From assembly GCA_964609625.1 (NCBI GenBank), contig CAZSRS010000080.1:1-9609 (forward strand): a DNA stretch of 9,609 nucleotides. The letters run 5' to 3'. Of this stretch, positions 6,468 through 9,609 are shown in pieces (position 1 is the stretch's first letter; the number at the start of each line of letters is the position of its first letter). The position numbers and the translations under genes are program-made. The DNA comes from G963674665 sp964609625. Its GTDB lineage: Bacteria > Desulfobacterota > Desulfovibrionia > Desulfovibrionales > Desulfovibrionaceae. The notes beneath the pieces are model-generated. The model did not search any database. It saw nothing but the letters and a program-made list of their open reading frames with translations, and was not told where the DNA came from.

Positions 6468-7037
6468 ATGAACGCGATCCTGGGCTACGCGCGGGTGTCG
6501 ACCGGCGAACAGGACCTGGAAGGGCAGCGCCGTCGCCTCCAAGATGCCGGCGCATTGCGGATTTTCGAGGACGTCAGCAGCGGACGGAAGTTCGAGCGGC
6601 CTGGTCTGACCGCGCTGCTCGAGTATGCGCGCCAGGGCGATGTGCTATGTGTGGTGCGCCTGGATCGTCTAGGACGATCGCTGCGCGAGTTGCTAGAGAC
6701 GGTGGAAACGCTTAAGGCCAGCGGCGTGGCCCTGCAGTCCCTGGAGGAGAGGCTGGATACGTCTTCGGCCGCAGGAGAGCTAGTCTTTCATGTCTTCGGG
6801 GCTATTGCTCACTTCGAACGACGGCTCATTGCCGAGCGCACGAAGGACGGCCTCATAGTGGCCGCAATGAAGGGGCGCCTGCCCGGTCGGCCTGCACTCG
6901 ATCCGGAGAAACTCCAAGCAGCCTATGCCCTCGTCGACGCCGGCCTCTCCCCTACGCAGACGGCCAAGCAACTCAGTATCGGTCGGTCTACGCTCTACCG
7001 TGCGCTTTCAGAACGTCCGGAACCCCAGATTCCTTAG
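6468..7037 (+). CDS. tnpR: Serine resolvase TnpR of element 2, 189 aa
   Basis: This site-specific recombinase resolves transposition cointegrates at res. The N-terminal catalytic domain opens GYARVSTGEQ, with the nucleophile at S11, and has RLDRLGRSLREL (64-75) carrying the usual conserved arginines. The long E helix region holds AIAHFERRLIAERTKDG. The C-terminal helix-turn-helix is LSPTQTAKQLSIGRSTLYRAL (about 160-180). The length matches family resolvases (about 185 aa). The ATG at 6468 has GGAG 7 nt upstream; an in-frame upstream ATG at 6306 would overlap tnpA and the control region. The gene is divergent from tnpA and ends inside the right inverted repeat with Ile-Pro-stop, exactly as tnpA does at the other end. 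Confidence 0.95.
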   Translation: MNAILGYARVSTGEQDLEGQRRRLQDAGALRIFEDVSSGRKFERPGLTALLEYARQGDVLCVVRLDRLGRSLRELLETVETLKASGVALQSLEERLDTSSAAGELVFHVFGAIAHFERRLIAERTKDGLIVAAMKGRLPGRPALDPEKLQAAYALVDAGLSPTQTAKQLSIGRSTLYRALSERPEPQIP

Positions 7038-7070
7038 CGTACGATTTTTGCCAAATCGTGTCCTGACCCC
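7029..7070. repeat. Right terminal inverted repeat of element 2
   Basis: This is the perfect 42-bp reverse complement of 3302-3343. The tnpR stop codon (7035-7037) falls within it. The outside base (7071) belongs to the interrupted resolvase gene of element 3. Confidence 0.95.
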
Positions 7071-7518
7071 CAAAGGTCTTCCCCCGCGCCTTGGCTGCGG
7101 CGATGCCGGACCGCACCCGTTCCCGGAGCAGATCCCGTTCGAACTCGGCCAGCGCGGCCATCATGGACGCGATCAGCTTGCCTTGGGGCGTGCTCAGTTC
7201 AAACTGGAGGCCGGTCTGCGCGATCAGGGAGACATTCCAGGCCTGAAGATCGTGGAGGGTCTGGACCAGATCCGTGGTGCTGCGCCCCCAGCGGGTCAAT
7301 TCGGTCACCAATACAGCGTCGATGCGCCGATCCTGGGCTAGGGCCATAACTTTCTGTCGTTCCGGCCGTTGGTCCTTGGTCCCTGACGAAATCTCCCTGC
7401 GGATATCCACCACCTCGAAGCCCGCCCGGGCCGCATAGGCCAGGAGGTCCTGCTCCTGTCGGGCACAGGACTGATCGGCCGTTGAGACCCGGCAGTAGAT
7501 GACCACTTTCTGTCCCAA
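7071..7518 (-). pseudogene. tnpR: Serine resolvase of element 3, lost C-terminal HTH
   Basis: The catalytic domain is kept: VVIYCRVSTADQ with the nucleophile at S12, then TELTRWGRSTTD (72-83), and a long helix AALAEFERDLLRERVRSG. After 149 residues, at ARGKTF, the frame enters the inverted repeat of element 2 and continues with unrelated codons to a stop at 6988. The C-terminal helix-turn-helix that binds res is gone, so the protein should not resolve cointegrates. A TTG start at 7518 is preferred because GAGAGG lies 5 nt upstream and it leaves a gap for res. An in-frame ATG at 7581 lacks a ribosome binding site and would add 21 residues. Confidence 0.88.
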
Positions 7519-7619
7519 TTGAACCTCTCGGATTTTGCGGCCTGGGAATCCTTGTGGGGCGTGGCTCGCCTTGTGTATCATTCTGGGTAGAGTTCAATGT
7601 GCACAATCCGGAGGTTTTT
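7519..7619. promoter_or_regulatory. Divergent tnpR-tnpA control region of element 3, probable res
   Basis: By position this 101-bp gap should hold the res site and both promoters. A repeated CCTTGTG (7550-7556 and 7569-7575) and an opposing GCACAA (7601-7606) are the only repeats I can see. I cannot assign resolvase subsites. If the resolvase starts at 7581 instead, the gap shrinks to 38 bp, too short for a normal res. Confidence 0.35.
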
Positions 7620-9609
7620 GTGAAGCGATGCTGGAGCCAGGACGAGCTGGAGCTGCACTGGGGGCTCCTGCCTCCGGAATCGGGCCTGCTCCGCAACAAG
7701 AGCGGGGCCACTCGCCTGGGATTCTCGCTGCTGCTGAAATTCTTCCAGCTGGAAGGGCGCTTTCCGGCGGCGGCTCACGAGATGCCAGATCAGGCCGTCG
7801 CCTTCCTTGCCGAGCAAACTCAGGTCCCTGCAGCAGACTGGCGGCAGTATCCTTGGGATGGCCCCACCATTCGCCGGCATCGAGCCGAGATCCGCAGCTG
7901 GACCGGGTTTCGTGAAGCCACCGTGGAGGATGCGCGGGCGCTGGAAGCCTGGCTCCTAGCGGAGGTGCTGTCCGCGGAGCAGCGCTACGACCGGCTGAAG
8001 GAAGCGGCCTTGGACCGCTGCCGGACCCTGCGGATAGAGCCGCCTGCTCCGGAGCGGCTCAAGCGCCACATCCGGGCTGCAACCCATGCCCACGAAGTCC
8101 GCTTCAGCCAAAGCATCCACCACCAATTGCCCCCGCCCGTTTTGGCGCGTCTCGCCGGGCTGTTGACGCCCTTGCCGTCTACAGCGGAGGCCTCCGAGTG
8201 GGCGGCCTGGCAAACCCTGAAGGCCGATCCGGGCAGGCCGAGCGTGGCGAGCGTCAAGGAGGCCGCCGCCCGGCTGCTGCTTGTGCGGGAGGTCGGGCTT
8301 CCGGCCGGACTCTTCGCAGGCGTCCACCCCAAGGCCTTGGACAGGTACGCCAAACGAGCCTCGGTCGAAGAACCCCATGAGCTTCGCCGGCACAGTGGGG
8401 CACTCCAGGCCACGCTCATGGCCGCCTTCCTGCATCGCAGGGCCGAGGAGCTGACTGACCATCTCGTCGATTTGCTTGTGGAACTCATCCACAAGATGAG
8501 CAAGCGGGCGGAACAGAAGGTTGAAGAGGGGCTGGCCAGTCAGCTCCAGAAGGTCCCCGGCAAGCTCGGGCTGCTGGCCCGCATGGCGGAGGCATCCCTG
8601 AACGCGCCGGAAGGCGTGGTCAACCAGGTCATCTTTCCGGTGGCCTCGGAACAGCTCCTGAAGACCCTGCTTCAGGAGATCCAGGTCTCCGGGCCGGGTT
8701 ACAAGGAGACCGTGCGAACGGTGCTCAAGCGCTCGTACCGGTCCCATTACCGCCGGATCCTCCCGGAACTGCTGGACGTCCTGGAGTTCAGGTGCGGGAA
8801 CGCCCGACATCAGCCGGTGATGGAGGCCCTGGCCGTGCTCAAAGCCCACCTGTGGTGCAAGGGATCGTCGTACCCCAAGGGGACCACGGTGGTCACCGAG
8901 GGCGTGGTCCGTCCCGCCTGGATGCCGCTGGTGCTCGATGACGACGGCGACCCGCCCAGGATCAACCGTATCGCCTATGAAATCTGCGTGCTCAAGGCGC
9001 TGCGGGAGCAACTGCGGTGTCGGGAAATCTGGGTGGTGGGCAGCCGTCGCTACCGGAATCCCGAGGAGGATCTGCCACAAGACTTCGAGGTCCGACGGGA
9101 GGCCTACTACTCGGATATGGGCCTCCCCCCGGATCCCAAGGCCTTCACCGCAGCCCTCAGAGAGGAGATGGACCACGCATTGGCGGCCTTGAACGAGGGG
9201 ATGCCGGCCAACCCAAGGGTCAAGATATTACAGAAAAAAGGCGGCTGGATCGCGGTCTCGCCCTTCGAGCCCCAGGCCGAGCCAGAAAATCTGGGGGCGC
9301 TCAAAGCCGAGGTGGCGCGACGCTGGCCGATGACCAGCCTGCTCGATGTCCTGAAGGAAACCGACCATCAGGTGGGCTTCTCACAGTGCCTGAGGAGCGG
9401 CACGGAGCGCGAGCACCTGGACCGCCGCGTGCTGCGTCGTCGCCTCCTACTTTGCCTCTACGGGCTTGGCACCAATACCGGCCTCAAGCCCATGGCTACC
9501 GGCCATGCCGATGACTCGGCCAAGGACCTGCTCTATGTCAGGCGGCGCTTCCTTTCTCTCGAAGGCCTGCGCCAGGCCATTGCCCGGGTGGTGAACGCCA
9601 CCCTGGAGG
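7620..9609 (+). CDS. tnpA: Tn3-family transposase TnpA of element 3, N-terminal 663 codons (partial)
   Basis: This is a replicative transposase of about 1000 aa, seen here without a stop to the window edge. It opens KRCWSQDELELHWGLLP and then RNKSGATRLGFSLLLKFFQL, the DUF4158-type N-terminus. A block VVGSRRYRNPEEDLP near residue 470 matches the equivalent block in the TnpA of element 2. The last visible part, TSLLDVLKETDHQVGF, leads into the catalytic domain, but the DDE residues lie beyond the window, so activity cannot be judged. The GTG start at 7620 is supported by GGAGG 5 nt upstream and by the conserved opening. No stop or frameshift occurs in the 663 codons. With the resolvase beside it broken, any transposition would leave unresolved cointegrates unless a resolvase acts in trans. 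Confidence 0.93.
   Translation, partial: MKRCWSQDELELHWGLLPPESGLLRNKSGATRLGFSLLLKFFQLEGRFPAAAHEMPDQAVAFLAEQTQVPAADWRQYPWDGPTIRRHRAEIRSWTGFREATVEDARALEAWLLAEVLSAEQRYDRLKEAALDRCRTLRIEPPAPERLKRHIRAATHAHEVRFSQSIHHQLPPPVLARLAGLLTPLPSTAEASEWAAWQTLKADPGRPSVASVKEAAARLLLVREVGLPAGLFAGVHPKALDRYAKRASVEEPHELRRHSGALQATLMAAFLHRRAEELTDHLVDLLVELIHKMSKRAEQKVEEGLASQLQKVPGKLGLLARMAEASLNAPEGVVNQVIFPVASEQLLKTLLQEIQVSGPGYKETVRTVLKRSYRSHYRRILPELLDVLEFRCGNARHQPVMEALAVLKAHLWCKGSSYPKGTTVVTEGVVRPAWMPLVLDDDGDPPRINRIAYEICVLKALREQLRCREIWVVGSRRYRNPEEDLPQDFEVRREAYYSDMGLPPDPKAFTAALREEMDHALAALNEGMPANPRVKILQKKGGWIAVSPFEPQAEPENLGALKAEVARRWPMTSLLDVLKETDHQVGFSQCLRSGTEREHLDRRVLRRRLLLCLYGLGTNTGLKPMATGHADDSAKDLLYVRRRFLSLEGLRQAIARVVNATLE

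Larger units (their letters stand above)
3302..7070. mobile_element. Complete Tn3-family transposon, 3769 bp (element 2)
   Basis: The element is bounded by perfect inverted repeats and contains divergent tnpA (minus) and tnpR (plus) with a res-like region between them. This is the minimal replicative-transposition module, with no passenger genes. TnpA joins donor and target into a cointegrate, which TnpR resolves at res. All parts look intact. The 5-bp flanks, CTTTC on the left (3297-3301) and CAAAG on the right (7071-7075), are not a duplication. The left flank is sdaA and the right flank is the resolvase gene of another transposon, so the DNA on one or both sides has been rearranged since insertion. 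Confidence 0.92.
7071..9609. mobile_element. Third Tn3-family transposon (element 3), truncated left, open right
   Basis: Divergent tnpR (minus) and tnpA (plus) genes of a second Tn3-type architecture begin exactly where element 2 ends. The resolvase-side end of this element, including its terminal repeat, is absent from the window: element 2 and sdaA stand where it should be. The transposase side continues past 9609. Its TnpA differs clearly from that of element 2, and its resolvase opens YCRVSTADQ rather than YARVSTGEQ, so it is not a second copy of element 2. Confidence 0.85.

Noticed and set aside
3302..7070. Passenger genes (resistance, metal or toxin-antitoxin) inside element 2
   Set aside because: tnpA, the control gap and tnpR fill the element from repeat to repeat, so there is no room for another gene.
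7956..9176. 406-codon minus-strand open frame
   Set aside because: It is antisense to the element 3 tnpA, which reads without interruption through the region with conserved Tn3-family blocks. The antisense product shows no recognisable motif.
1..9609. CRISPR arrays, tRNA or rRNA genes
   Set aside because: No regularly spaced short repeats, tRNA cloverleaf or rRNA-like sequence was seen on either strand.

Overview
The window is a patchwork of mobile-element pieces around a few chromosomal genes of a GC-rich bacterium. An iron-dependent alcohol dehydrogenase, the end of a Fis-type (sigma-54 activator-like) regulator, the start of an L-serine dehydratase gene and several Tn3-family transposons together suggest a Desulfovibrio-like deltaproteobacterium. 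The host group is inference from gene content and style only; nothing here fixes the taxonomy.

Layout, left to right. Bases 2-202 are the terminal end of a first Tn3-family transposon (element 1): the last 55 codons of tnpA plus a 39-bp terminal inverted repeat. It ends directly in the last codons (203-283) of a Fis-type helix-turn-helix gene, which is followed by a hairpin terminator. Bases 757-1956 (minus strand) hold the only complete host gene, a 399-residue Fe-ADH with its own ribosome binding site and a strong 3' palindrome. Bases 2005-2495 are an AT-rich stretch with no recognisable gene. Bases 2552-2880 are a decayed, internally deleted IS5-family transposase. Bases 2971-3096 can fold into three hairpins upstream of sdaA, whose first 59 codons (3123-3301) are cut off by a transposon.

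Bases 3302-7070 are a complete, compact Tn3-family transposon (element 2, 3769 bp): perfect 42-bp inverted repeats, a 995-residue TnpA with all three expected catalytic residues, a 189-residue serine resolvase, a res-like control region between the two divergent genes, and no passenger genes. Its right end sits inside the resolvase gene of a third Tn3-family transposon (element 3, 7071-9609). The divergent tnpA of element 3 is open for 663 codons to the window edge.

The most informative observation is that the two flanks of element 2 do not match. The left flank is sdaA, the right flank is another transposon's tnpR, and there is no 5-bp target duplication (CTTTC against CAAAG). Element 2 therefore marks a rearrangement breakpoint rather than a simple insertion. 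The two transposons whose ends are visible (1 and 2) have different inverted repeats, and the transposases of 2 and 3 differ in sequence, so this looks like a site of repeated insertion and recombination. I found no convincing new defence, metabolic or RNA system. The sdaA leader and the AT-rich island are the parts left unexplained.
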